Assembly (NCBI RefSeq): GCF_000002995.4
Contig: NW_025062478.1
Span: 4,688,001-4,752,000, forward strand
From: Brugia malayi
Taxonomy: Eukaryota; Nematoda; Chromadorea; Rhabditida; Onchocercidae
Direction of reading: 5' to 3'
Length of the DNA stretch: 64,000 nucleotides
Shown in pieces: positions 49,201-62,327 of this stretch. The notes below the pieces were generated by a model. That model was not told where the DNA came from. It saw only the letters and a program-made list of their open reading frames with translations, and did not search any database. Position numbers and translations under genes: made by a program. Each line of letters opens with the position of its first letter. Positions within the stretch are counted from its first letter, which is position 1.

Positions 49201-52200
49201 GATAACATCTGTCACAACTCTCCTCTCACGTAAACTATTCAGACGTTGGTTATAAAGCATCAACTTTTGGCGTACGGTAATTAACCCCCAATTTTCCATC
49301 GCCAAAACACGTAATTCCGGTGCTGTGAAAATATCTAAAACAAAGTTAAATGAAATGGGAACATAAAATACTTTACATGAAACGCAATATATTTTTTAAA
49401 ATACTTAGAAAGAAAGAAGAGAGAATAAATTTACTATTTTTGTTTATCTTCAATAAATTCAAATTTTAAAATCAGTTACAAAAGTCTCAAAATATCATTT
49501 GCTAAGAAAAAATTTTTTTTTCTTTCATCACTGTAATTAATGTATTAATTAGACATATATAAAAATTATTTTGTGAAATTAAAAAAAAAAAAAATCAGTT
49601 AAAACGTTAACTCTGATATTGAAAACTTTGAACAGACCGAGTTTTTTTAGTGGATAAGGAATGGAGAAGAAATTTTCATAATACTTTAACAATCGGCATG
49701 CAACATGAAGCGCATAATCGATGTCATATGCCATTGCCGATTGACACCAAACGCGAACCTGTAAATTAGTTTATACTCTGTTTCACTTCAAGTTACATTT
49801 AAATCCATTTGCAATAAGTTTTAGTGAATGCAGTCTTTATTTTTGCTTATTTATAATTAGCATTTCAGTTTTTGGACGATATGATAATGTAAGCTCTAAT
49901 ATTTTTTCAATATAAATCAAATCGAATTTTTTGGTTGAAAAGTTGAATATCGATGACAACTTCAAACTAATATTTTTTATATTTTTATTAATTATTTAAA
50001 AGAAATGGAGAAGTTAAAACGACCTTTGTCTTAGCAAAACATGAATCCTTTCTAATTTATGCGAATTAAAATATATTAGAAAAATTGATAGTTATTAAAT
50101 AATTTTTCATTTCTAATTCTTATAAATGCTTTGATCAAAATGCATTATTTATAATAAATATACAAAAAATGTAGATTCTTACTGTTCTCTTCCTGAAATA
50201 GCAAACAATTGAATAAACTTTAGCAAACATTAAATATTTTGATAATTTCAATGACAATTTAGATGGCAGTGCAGAATTTCTGAATGATAATTATGTCATT
50301 CTAATAGAAGTAGAAAAGTTGCAATAACTGCTGTCTTGAACTTTAATTATCATTTGAATTTTGAGCTTTCACAATACAATTAGATTACTCTTTGTAGCTT
50401 TACAATTAAAAAAGATATTACTAATGTACCAAAAAGTTATGTGTGCTGATTTAGCGAACATTTTTGACAAATTTCATAGAGGAAAAATTATAATAAAGAA
50501 GTTAAAATCAGATCACAAGTTGCCAAATTTATAAAATTTGAAGGATATATTCACAGACTGAATTATGTTGTGCAATGAAATTAGATATTGAGTTGAAAGT
50601 TAAGTGAAAATAATAATCTAAAATTCAAGCTTACTGTAACATGAAAACATTAACGAATAAAGAATGTCAATTTAGAAAATATAAAAAAGATTGAACTTTC
50701 TTGAATTGAAAATTTTAAAGTAACTATGTGTCTGAGGGAAATAACTGATTACGTCATGAATGAAATTGAATGGAGTAGTGTTGAGGGAGAATTGCACGAT
50801 ATGATATGATGAAAATTCGCATTGATGTTGGGAAACTCTCAGAGGAATTCTTTTGCTTTTTCTACTTTTTCGTGTGGAAATGTGTTTTTTCTTTTTTGCT
50901 AGCTTAACAATCATTCAATTAAGAATTGCTCTTGTTTAATTTAATATTTTCTTATTTGTTGTGCTTACAAACAAAAGCAAACTTCAATCTTCCCACAATG
51001 ACGAAACTTGAAAACAAAGTCACTGACAGCTACTGCTAGCAGATAGGTTGACATGATAGGTGTGACTTCAAATTCTGTCTTACTCCATTTTCTGTAATAT
51101 GAATCTCGATAAAAGATCATCAAACCATCAAGTTAAGCATAACAGCAATTAATAGCTACCGTAAAATACCAAAGGAATATAATAAAGACTGCAGATCTTA
51201 TATGAATGAAAGTTTTCATCCGCAAATTGTTTCATTATGGCGTCAAATTTCAGTACTGTGAGCAAAAACAATTTATTTATTATCGGTACTATATGTGAGA
51301 TAATCGCCTAATTTTTCTGAGCATAATTTGCTTTTTACTTAGTGTTATCAGTCAACGCTCAATAAACAATCATTGGTTTCAATTAAATTCCTTCATAAGT
51401 TTATATATAAGTTTCTTTATAAGTCAATCTAATCTTCCTCCATAACAGTTACTAGTTGTATTTTCAATATCACGCGGATTAAATGTTCAAAATAATGAAA
51501 TATTCTTACGAATTGAGATGACGGTAACGACGAACTGGTGAATTGGAGACAGCTGAAGTGCCCATAGGATGGATTATACTGATCCGGAATGTCGCTTTCA
51601 TTTCTGGTTCATCGAAACAGGGTAATAAGCGACTTGCATCTGTTGGTTGCAGTTGTGTAAGTGCTAACAACCTGCAATAAGAATACATTTATTTAGATAC
51701 TGTTGCATGATGAATTATTTCTTATGCCTCACCGAATTTATAAATTAATCATCTAGAAAATTATACAGGAATAAAAAAGAATATACATATAATATACATA
51801 TAATTCGTTTTTCGGTCCTTATAAAGCAAATAAAAAATTGATGAGCCATTTTTTTTTTCATAATTCTCTTTTCTTCTATGCTCATGAGAATCATTTCTCA
51901 GAAATATATGACCATTTTCTGGCAAGGAGAAATTTTCTCGAATTGTTTATTTCAAAAGCAAAACTTAAATTTTGTGCTTAGTTCATTTTTGGAGAAATTC
52001 ATCAGATATTACGGCATGGGGAAGAAAAAAGATAATGGTAAGTTCAAATTAGGAAAAAGAGATTATGTATGCATAATATATTTGTGCAGGATAATATGCA
52101 CCAAAATGTCTTTTCAAAATTATGGAAAATATATTTCCATGAGAATAAAAATAATATATGGATGAATATGTAATGAAAGGGAGAAGTATTTTGGATAAAA

Positions 52201-53245
52201 TTATCTTTTACACAACAAAGTCTCCCATTAATAACAAAAAAATCATGTAAAGAAATCAGAAATTGTTGAATGCTGTATTATTAAATTTATTATTCAAAAT
52301 TTGATTATTTAATCAAGAAAAAGAAAAAAAGGAAAGCCCGCAAATCTGAGAATGACAAAGTAAGTTGAGAAATTGAAAAATACTTGCTTCTTTTTGTTTG
52401 CAAGTTTGAAAGTTAATTTTCAAGAAATATAACTTGAAGAAACTGTTGGAAAACTCGAGAATTTCTAATTTCATTTTGTAATTTCACTATAAATGCTTAT
52501 CCAGTTGTCATAATTTAAATGTTCAAGTAGCAAAATTATTTTTTTACCTTGAAAAGGCATAGAAAATAAGAGTGAGAGGGAGAAAGAGAAAGAGAAATGA
52601 AATTGTAAGAATAATTATAACTAGCCTTGTCTGTCCATTGATGTTGTATTGAGTCGTGTAAAGACCACCAGTCCAAACATCATTGATAATACCCTGATAT
52701 CTGATATAAATCACATAATTATGTCCAGAATGAAGTTCCCGCATTAGTATTATCTCAACAATATGAATATCATCTACTTCATGCTGATATCGATTTATAC
52801 CGATCAATGGTATCGATTCGTTATGGCTATCTTGCACTTCTATATCACTTTCATCAAATTTCAAATTTTTAGCATTTAAAATGATTTGATCGGTTGCATG
52901 CAAACAGACAATACGAATTGCTACATCTGCATGAATGCTGAAATTTCGTTCATTAAAATTTAAATCTTCCCGATATGGAAGAAATATTTGCAATTTGAGG
53001 TCATAATGTAATGGACGGATCGTAGTAGGTAGCCTGAAATATGGCTGAGAAGTAATAATGGAAATATTATTCGTGGAACTACGTTGATGTAACGTAGTTT
53101 GCAGCTCGAAACGTTGCTTGGATGAAAAAATTAGAAAAGCCAAGAGCAAAATGATGAATGCAAAAAAGATTGTAAATATGAGTAAAATTTGAATTTGGAA
53201 CGGTGAACTAGTCTCCTTGTAACGTACTTTCGTTTCTTTTCTCAT
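43284..53245 (-). CDS. M1-family membrane zinc aminopeptidase (aminopeptidase N-like)
   Basis: Nineteen exons in transcript order: 53245-52626, 51671-51510, 51091-50983, 49758-49638, 49334-49180, 48820-48704, 48237-48103, 47847-47717, 47428-47320, 46954-46804, 46578-46423, 46282-46113, 45847-45759, 45438-45307, 44543-44376, 44194-44123, 44012-43947, 43847-43775 and 43436-43284; 962 residues. It is a type II membrane protein: a short cytosolic head, then helix [19 protein letters not shown], then an ectodomain. M1 landmarks: [20 protein letters not shown]; zinc site HEVAH (384-388) plus Glu407 in WLNEGFAT, with the usual 18-residue spacing; and IIYNKGAAVIRM with the transition-state Tyr. The substrate-gating GAMEN motif reads LAMEN (348-352), so the Gly is Leu. 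The ERAP-like C-terminal domain is complete. Intron 1 has a GC donor, and the exon 13 donor lies in a tandem repeat. Likely role: ectopeptidase in cuticle remodelling, neuropeptide or gut peptide hydrolysis; unspecified. Confidence 0.96.
45624..45765. repeat. Five-copy 29-bp tandem repeat spanning a splice donor
   Basis: Five head-to-tail copies of a 29-bp unit (containing GGAAAAGTAATACACTTACT) have GTAATAC at 45630, 45659, 45688, 45717 and 45746, exactly 29 bp apart. On the minus strand each copy reads ATTTGAGTAAGTGTATTAC, which is the last bases of aminopeptidase exon 13 plus its GTAAGT donor. The copy nearest the exon supplies the real donor at 45758; three others keep GAGTAAGT and the outermost has GAGTAAAT. 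Confidence 0.95.
48976..49043. repeat. Degenerate 34-bp tandem duplication in an aminopeptidase intron
   Basis: Two adjacent copies, 48976-49009 and 49010-49043, share GAACTTCT, CCTT and GGAACTATT blocks with several substitutions. They lie in the intron between exons 49334-49180 and 48820-48704. Confidence 0.75.
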
Positions 53246-56200
53246 TCCTTACAATGACAGCAACTGATAAGCGATCAAAAATCAAACTTCCAATTTATTT
53301 TTTATTTGTGACTGCAAAGCAGAAACAATAGATGACAATTTCTTATTTTTTTTAAACGCACTTAGCACAAATAAATCGTTTGCAGAGTCAATAAACTTTA
53401 CTCTCGTACACGAATTAAACAAATAACAGCAATATCCTCAATAAAATGAACTGCTGAAAAATTTCAAGCATTTGTTTGACAGTTGTGGAACTTCAAGTTC
53501 TTTTAAAGGAGAGAAATAAACCAGCCAATTGAATATACATCACATTTGTCTTCAAGGTTCTTCAACGGTCTAATGATATTAATGATCGTTGACTAAGTGA
53601 TACAATTAGTCGCGTCTGAAAAACTTTTGCAGGGGTTGAAGCAATGAAAAATTAGTAAGAACTTGTTAAAATAATAACGGATAATTGAGTAAGATGACTG
53701 GATATTAGCGAAATATTGCAGGAAACAGTTTATCCGAGAAATTATCATTCAATAATATTAAGTAAAGCAATAGGTATTATAACTTATTAAAATGGCAATG
53801 TTGAAATCTGTAGCAGTTTAAATCTTTAGATTACAAAACACTTTTGAATTGATGAGTTAAATTAGCAAGTAATTGTTAACTGCATACAGAATATATATAT
53901 CGTTCAATCCAATGATAGTAATAGAGTATTATAGAAAGCAGAAAATTCAATTTAAAAAAGTGAAAAAAGGATTATATCAGAAATGGCTTCTTTCATGGAT
54001 TTTGAAAGATATTTACTTTGACAGGTTATAAAAGGGTGAAAGTAAATAATTATGAGAGAATAAAGACTTGAAGTAGTATTGGTGGTAGCAGAAATAGTAA
54101 AAATAATTGTAATAGTAGTTATTGGTAGTAGTATGCTCGTCCTTCTATTAGTCAATTTGAACAATGAGCATTGAAATAAGAAGTGGTCCCCGAAAACAAA
54201 GTGGTAGTGTAAGTAAAATATATTGAGGATATGGAAGAGGATGAGGATAACAGGGCAAGACGGGTTGGATTAAAAGATTGGATTGAATGTCAGAGAGAGG
54301 GACAGACAAACTTTAGAAATGAAATTATATATTTGATTAAATTAAATCAATTTCTTCCTCTTCTCCCAGTGAGTAATAGCTTCAGCTCGAATTCAAATAT
54401 ACTTCATATATAGCTATTGTTAATTAATCGTGCCACCGTAGTTGTGCTTATTTTTCCGCCATAACTACACCTCTTTCCCTCAATTGTCTTCTTTCCCTTC
54501 TACTGACATAGTTTCAAATGAAGTTGGAATATTGGTGTAGAAGACTGAAAACAGAAAATGTTATTCTCAAAACGGCTATTTCAAAAAAGGCATGTATAGA
54601 TAAAAGAATAAATTAAATATGGATTGATTCAGTAAATGGATATTATAATGATAATAGCTTCTTATCCATTAAACTTTCATGCAAATTTAGCCCGCAAGCT
54701 CCCGCATTAGCTTTAGACTTAACTACTTTATATTTAATTCATTTTTGGCGTTATATTCAACCTAATTTTTCCTATTTCAGGACCAAAAAAAAGAGCAAAA
54801 GATGTTACTGTCACATTTGTTTTGCACTCACATGTTGCAATTAATAATAAGATTGATAATATTATGAAATTAAATAATTGAAGAAACATTTACTTGATAT
54901 TAGCAAATCTTTACAGTTAGGAATAGAAACTTGTGATTTGGAACATGAAAAAAAAGTGTAAAAATTTGGACTTTTCCTGGACCACTCAACTTAGTTATTT
55001 AGTTCTATATAAGGATTAATTCTTGTAGAGAAACAATTTCCTCTCCTAATATAAAAATAATTATTGGTAACAACAATTATTAATAATAACTTGGTAATAA
55101 TAGTTAAACTACTGATATTTACACAATGTCTACTGCTTAATATATGCCTTGACTATTAAAATGATTAGGGTATAATAATTCTACTTTTACCAAATATTAC
55201 TCACAGATAATGCTCTAGGAATAACTTTGTTGAAAACTGGTCCAATCCGAAAAATATACTACCGTATTTGGTATATTCATTTCTCTATTTCTTTGTTTCC
55301 GTTTATCTTTAGATGTATCACACGATGTAACTGAATAATATCTGACTACACTTTTATTCTTTGACTGCACATATATTCCACACTACAAACTCCATAAATA
55401 TGAAAAAGGGTAAAAATCCGAATAACTTCTTGTTTCCTAGCAACCGCTATCGTGCAACCTGTGGAAGAAGCAATCATTCATGTTACTTCAATCTTAAGAA
55501 TAATTAGAAGTGGAAAAATGCATTCAATCGGTGCAATACTGCGACATATGATTAGGGAGACAAATGCTATGAACTAGCGTGCTCTAAACAGAGAGAATGA
55601 GAGAATTTTTAAAGTTTGAAGTTTATTCTGAAAGTCTTGAAATTCCACGATTCATCCTATAAAAAACTACACAGTTAATATGTAATTTTATTCTGCTGGA
55701 GAAAAAATGTGCAACTTCAGTGTTGCAGCAGAGCAGAAAAAGAGGAAAAGCATCGCCAAAACCACAGTTTATTACCAAATAATTATGAAAAATAAATTTC
55801 CACAAATTTAATATAATCGCAAAGGTTTGAAAGGCAGAGGCATAACGAGCACGTCAGTAACCAATAAACAGAGCAACACCTGAAGTTTACTACTTTATGA
55901 AAGTAGTAAACTTGAATAATAAAATGCAATAGTGTATTCTATATTAACGAAGAATAATCAGGATATTTGCGTGACCGATTAATTGGTACAGTTATATCTA
56001 CCTCATTTCATCACAGCAGAATTGGAACTTTAAATTAATTTGAAACACATATTTCTTCCATAAAAATAATAGGAAACAAAGATAAGATGCATAATTCGTT
56101 AAAAGTGCTTTTCAAGACAATCAATATGAAGAATAAACAACATATACAAATATGGCTAGGTGAAAACCACATACTCAGCAAAACTGTGTAAGGAAGGAAG

Positions 56201-57357
56201 GAGTCTCTTTCAAGATTCGGAAGCTTTCAGAAATCTTAAGATCACTACGGTCATCGTAATATCAAATAAGAAATACGAAAGAGGATTAGTGCTGCTATAT
56301 CGCAAATCTATCATGAAAATGCCTTGAAAACCCATAAATTTCATAAGATTTATCCAAAATATTATATTAGCCGAGATGTGATGGAACAATTAACGAATGA
56401 GGTAAAAATCTTCTAATTTGAAAAATGATTATAAAAATCGGAAGATAAAAACTGATAAGTTCCAAGCATAAATCTTTTTCAAAAATTATCTGATTTTTCT
56501 GATATGCCAAAAGCATATGCTTATAATTTCTGTAATTTTACAAATGGCTTTTCACATCTATACAACATGTCGACAGCATTATTAAAAATGACAAAGTTCA
56601 AAATTAAAACCAATAAGAAATTGTGACTGAAAGAGATACATTTAACCGCTATTCAAAAGATGAAAACAAATGCATAAAATCTATATTGAAAACGACTTAA
56701 TCACAAATGTTAAAAAATAGAGGGATCAGTAGAAGGTTTTTACCCGTGAATAAAATGAAACTAAATTAAAGGAAAAGAAAAAAAAAAAAAAAAAAAAACA
56801 GAATGGAGAGAATTATGAAATATAATCGAGTGCGATGGATATAGGATACGTGAGGGAAAAAAAAATGACTCAATAGAATTCTTTAAAAAATATTACCCAC
56901 GGCAAACGAAAACTATCAATTTTGTGAATTAAAAAATCATTAAGAGGCAAATACTTCTTATAATAAAAATTTTTGGATCACAGTGATACCATATGATACT
57001 TCTTACAATTACCTTTTAACGATTACCGGTGCAAGATCTTAAAGTAAAATTTTGTACTTCAGCTTTGGTTATTGAGTTAGCAACAAAGTTAGGGCAGATG
57101 TAATTAAATTTATGGTAGTTCCAGTTATTTTTAATGGAAACTTATTGTTTCTTTTCCTAAATGAGCACTGATTCATTGAAAAAAAATAAGTAAATACAAT
57201 TTGTGAATATAATAATGTGAAGCAATTTTCTGCTTAGAAGAATTTAGAGACAGTAATGTACAGAAAACAATAGAATGATTACGCAAAGTGAAATAATACA
57301 ACAAAAATGTAATTAAAATAGTAATTTGAAAAATAATTAAAATACCTAATAATGAGA
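53246..57357. other. Intergenic region between DCAF5-like and aminopeptidase genes
   Basis: This 4.1-kb AT-rich stretch should contain the aminopeptidase promoter and the 3' UTR of the DCAF5-like gene. A plus-strand frame of 60 codons at 54231-54413 opens MEEDEDNRARRVGLKDWIEC, but it has no splice context or family match. A run of about 21 A residues lies at 56778-56798. Nothing else is supported. Confidence 0.55.
56778..56798. repeat. Poly-A run
   Basis: A homopolymer of about 21 A residues on the plus strand, in the spacer downstream of the DCAF5-like gene. No adjacent coding sequence or target duplication marks it as a retrotransposed copy. Confidence 0.85.
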
Positions 57358-60300
57358 CTACACGTCCCCGGAAACACTGGTTCCTATTATGTATCTGCTG
57401 AAAAAAAAAGACGACATTAGTCCGGAAGTAAGAAATAATCATCATTCAGTGTTTCGTCCAAGTTAGGGCAATCTGTAGCAGAAACAGGTTTAATTTTAAT
57501 GGAATAACAAGTAGCACCGTCCTTAGACCTGTTTGACAATCCTCAAAAAGAAATTTCGTTCAAAAGTTGAATTTTTTTGCATCATCAAGAATTTTATCTT
57601 CACTGAATTGATGCTAACTTAACATTGCTGTATTCAGATAGCACTTTGGGAAGAAACAAAAGAGAGAACGTTAATATATAAATTTAAGAAAAAAAACGAA
57701 AGAAACTAAAAACTAAAGATGGCTGCAACTTATACGCAACAAGTACCAATCACCTAGATTTTTTCAATTCTAGACAATCGTCAAAAATTATAACAAAAAC
57801 AAAAAGGCTGAATTAAACCTACGATTAGTAACTCGCTGAGAACTGTCATTTTCTGATGATCCTTCTTCCGGCAACAATTCCGGCTCTGACATTTCTGGAG
57901 ATGATACTACATATACTACTCCCTGAAACTGCGACTGAAGTTTAATAACATGTAAAAAAGTTTGGATTTTAGTTTTATCATATAATATTATTAAATTCAA
58001 GAGATGGAGCAATATAAAGATTTAAAACTGCATATAGAATCTCCGTTCATTTTCTCCTTAAAAGAGAAATGATTTCTATTTTTCTTTCGAAAGCTATTTT
58101 CATTTCACCGCTAACTTAATAACATGTTCGGTTAGGGAAGCAAATTTCCAGAGTGACAATTTCAAACTTATTTTTTTCAACTTTCACATATAAGGAAATT
58201 TGGATTAATCTCAAAAACTTTTGCGCTTTTCCGGCTTCAAAAAAAAAAAAATTTTAATAATAATAATAATAATGTGGAGTCTCATGTACAATTTTATTTT
58301 CAAAGAATGATGATGGATTTGTATGCTAATATATAAACATACACAAAGTACTTGAGCATGGCAAAAGAAGCTGACCTCAGCTCTTCTCCTGAAACGCGCT
58401 AAAATTAATCTATCTTCTACGTGCTGTAACCCTGCATCGCCATCTGCATTATCATCGTCCTGACCACTTTCATTCTCATCGTCATCATGATCCTCAAATG
58501 AAAAAGAACTGACAATTTTGAAAGTGTTACACTAAAGTTTTCCTTTGAATACGAAACTCTTCAAGAGTTATAAATTAAAAAGGAGAGAAAGGAACCCACA
58601 AAAGAAGAAAATCCAAATCATGCCAAAATGTATAAGTATGTGCTTCACTACCCTATTTTAATATTAACACTTCCTCACCGCAATAACAACTCATTTTCCG
58701 GGTTATTAACATGAATCATTCCTCAAATTATTAATACATGTAATCGAAACAAAGCGTAAAAGTATGAAACACACCTGAGCATTCTGTATTGACCTTCCTG
58801 CTAATACCATTCGATCATTGCTAGCATCGTTTTCCGATAAGTCGTGAAAGCCATCTTCTGGTCCCTCTTCATCAACACCACTCTGGAACAATAATTTCTT
58901 ATTTTTCGTAAGTCTTATTTTTTCACACATTTTTCATTTGAACAAAAACTAAGCTTGCAACGTCAAAAAAAAAATTTATTTATCCCAAAAAAATAGACTG
59001 AAAGTTTCACCTTTGCTATAATCTTTAATTCCCAAACTAAACCAAAATCCTGATAAAACTTTGACCAGAAAAACAATCGGGTCTGGTATTCAGCTCCAAA
59101 AGTTTGGGGCTCTTTTTCTAATTTGTATATAATACAGTAAGAACATTCCACGAACAGTAGTGAGGAGATCGAAAAATGCAAGCATATTGATATCCTCATC
59201 GACACTATCACCATTCCCTGGATCAGAATAATCCGTACTTGGTATTACGCTTCGTCTTTTCGGCTCCAAATAGAAACCATTCAAATTCCATGCACTCCAT
59301 AACTGAATAAAGCTAAACATCATTCTGAATACAAAGAGGTACAATTTCTGACATTTGAACGATTGCATACAATTTCAGAGAAGCAGTTGATATCAAATTG
59401 CTATTAAAGCATGCAAAATCAATAGAACTTGAAATTCCATAAGAGTCAAGAAATTGTAATTTGGAACAGAAAGTCAGTGATTACTTTGATAATTTTTTCA
59501 ACTCCCGATGAGAACAAAAGCCTGTTGAGAGAACTGTAACGTGCATGATTGACAATCGACCTGTGACCTTCTAAAACCCGGTAGGCTTTGTCTACAATTT
59601 GTCCTAAAAAAATAGTCAAAATGTATGAATTCAACACAAATAGTTACATAATAATGCATATGTTATGGCATCGATATAAATGAAAGCAAATTTTTTTACA
59701 CCAAATCACTATAAGAAAAACACTTTTTACCAACAGTTTCCCTGTCTTCAGGCACTTTCCAGATATATATATTCCAATCGTCAGAACCAGTCATTACCAA
59801 ATCACGACTTATAAATGAACATGATTTAACTGTACAGGAATTTAGGTAATTCTGATCGTTGAATTCCACACTGCCGCCACCATTTAACTAAATTTGCTAA
59901 ATTTGCTAACCGAAAATTACACAAAGTATAAACTAAATTTGGTTGAGATAGAAATCCTATTAAAAAAAGAAAAAAATAATACATTATCCAATGCTCTTTA
60001 AAAATAATAACAATTTAGGATTTAAAAATTTTCTCAACTTAGATTTATTTACAATATACATATAACCAAATCAATATGTAAAACAACAAGAATATATACA
60101 AGGAATTCAAAGGGATAAAGTTAATAGCAGTTTAATAACAAGATCAGTGATGGTTAATTAAGGATTTTTCACAATGGACGGGATTACCGAGTCAGTCAAC
60201 ACGAACACAAAAATTTTTGCTGTTAAGAATGATATTTTAATAAAACATACGTCGTACAATATGGGTGACGTACGGCTACGTGTAGCAAAAATAGCTTCCC

Positions 60301-62327
60301 CATCCTCACTCCACTGGCCATACATAACAGAACTAATATTTAAATTTACGCGTGCTCTAGTCAACTGATCAAACTGGAAACAAGGGCTGAAATTTTAAAA
60401 GTCATTGAATTTAGAAACTGAACTATTTTCAGAGAAATACTTTCAGTACAATACATTTATCATTAGAATGACCCATTTAGAATTGCTTTTATTAAAAGTG
60501 TATGAGAGCACATCTTTTCCATTACAAGATTTACTGTCGGCAAATTTTATACGATTTCTACCTATAAACTTTCCGGCATTATGATCAAAAAGGGCATTCC
60601 TTTTGGAGTTACATTCATTTAAAAGTAAATACTTTAAAAAATCGGAAAATGATTTCAAACTGAAGGAATTATAAAGTTTCTAACCTGTCAAGTTTCCGGA
60701 TGTCATGTAATGATAGGCCATCACGTCCATTACAGACTGATATGATATGGACTTGTCGAGGATTGAACTGCGCACAATACATGGTTCCTGAAAACTGATT
60801 CACTATTAAAAATTGATTCAATTCAATTTTGGATAAATAAAGTGTTCAAGAGACGAGAGCAAAACAAACCTGAACTTTCAACAGCAAGCGATTCTTCACC
60901 TCCTCGCAAATCATATAAACGAACTTTTCCATCTTCTGAGGCAGACATAATCACTGAATCATCCTTGGGCTAGAAAAAAACACACCATAATAGTCTGAAT
61001 ATATTTAATTACATTCTGATTTTGTAGATTACAACTTGAATAGTCAACTTATGACTACTGTGTAGCTCAAAACATTACAGCAGTGCGCTGAAGATTGACT
61101 AATTCTAGCGATTTAATTTGTGAATAATATATTTATTACAAGATATGAAATTCATTAAACCTTTTTTTATATCATAAACTATTATGTTAAACACATTTGA
61201 GAAATTTTAGCCCATCTTAATTATATGATCTTACATTTACGGCCACATTATAAATAGGCTCATCAGCTTTAAAACGATGCAATACACTGGTCGTTGCAAT
61301 ATCATGAACATATAAAAATGAGTCATTTCCAGCTGAATACAGTCTATCACATCTGGAAAACATCGCGCATAGAGTTCACGTTACAAACATAAGATCACTT
61401 TATTATGAAATGTAATAGTACTTGAACAGTTCAGCGAATGCTATCAGGGTATTTAAATTATCTATTTGATCTTATCTCACTGACATATTCTACTCCATAA
61501 TTTTAAAATCCTCAAAAATATTTGATGAAATTTTTTTCCTAGTTAATAATTCAGTCTCTTGTCGACCATTCGATTTGTTTTCTACAAAATTCCTGTCCAA
61601 CAAAATCCTTAAACATCAAGAAAAGTGTAATCAAAAACAAACTTGTTAGAAAATCCAACAGAAAATATATTTGAATAATGCATTTGTCTCATAACAGCCA
61701 CAGGCTTCGGTTTCTCCATTACCTGTACATCATTAAGTTTCCACATTAACACACGTCTATCATCGCCACCTACAACGCCACCACATATTTGCTTTGACTT
61801 ATCATGGTTCCCTGGTGTGGAACCAACTTTTCTGTAGCAGGATAGAAAAACGAAAAATAAAAGGCTTTAAAAAAAGTTTTGTTATGCAAAACTATCTCGT
61901 TGAATGGTAATAAATAATACGCGACGAAATATATCGTTTTGCACCATTTTACACCAAAAAGATAGTTTATACCATTCACAAAAATTAATCTAGTTTATAT
62001 CAACATGAGATACATGGAAAGCAGATAAATATAATCGTGTATTTTGTGTGCTAATTTTTAAAGCTTTTTTATCAGCAGTAATAAAAAGGAAAAACAGAAA
62101 ATAAACAATATCAAAACAGCTAACTTACCGCTAGCTAAAAAATTTTCATCCGTTGATGCCTCAATAGCATTTACACAACCGTAATGACCTTTGACATCCT
62201 TTTGATAAATATCTCTGTTGGGAAGATCAAGAAATGGAAATTCCCAAGAGTTGTGTACATTTTGGCCAAACTCTTTACGACGAAAAAAACCACTAACAAC
62301 ATGTTGCTTCTTACCTATACCCACCAT
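57358..62327 (-). CDS. dcaf5: DCAF5-like WD40 protein (DDB1-CUL4 substrate receptor candidate)
   Basis: Thirteen exons in transcript order: 62327-62129, 61769-61643, 61352-61235, 60969-60870, 60787-60685, 60386-60251, 59887-59731, 59603-59485, 59302-59156, 58882-58775, 58492-58376, 57922-57819 and 57397-57358; about 524 residues. Family blocks in order are DIYQKDVKGHYGCVNAIEAS, GGDDRRVLMWKLNDVQ, HYSNIFSVGFSN, IMSASEDGKVRLYDLRGG, NGRDGLSLHDIRKL, LNSCTVKSCSF, MTGSDDWNIYIWKVPEDRE, VLEGHRSIVNHARY, SSGVEKIIKLWSAW and NMLAFFDLL, matching human DCAF5 along the propeller. The YDLR and HDIR ends resemble the WDxR motifs used for DDB1 docking. The C-terminus is acidic (DHDDDENESGQDDDNADG) and much shorter than in vertebrates. 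The ATG at 62327 is the first in frame. The last two junctions are less certain (the donor could be 57822 instead of 57818). Confidence 0.9.
58253..58275. repeat. Short AAT tract in a DCAF5-like intron
   Basis: About 23 bp of AAT units follow an A run, in the intron between exons 58492-58376 and 57922-57819. Confidence 0.8.

Noticed and set aside
52544..52625. Continuation of aminopeptidase exon 1 past 52626
   Set aside because: The frame stays open ([17 protein letters not shown]) but encodes a second hydrophobic stretch with no M1 equivalent, while splicing at 52626 yields the conserved [17 protein letters not shown].
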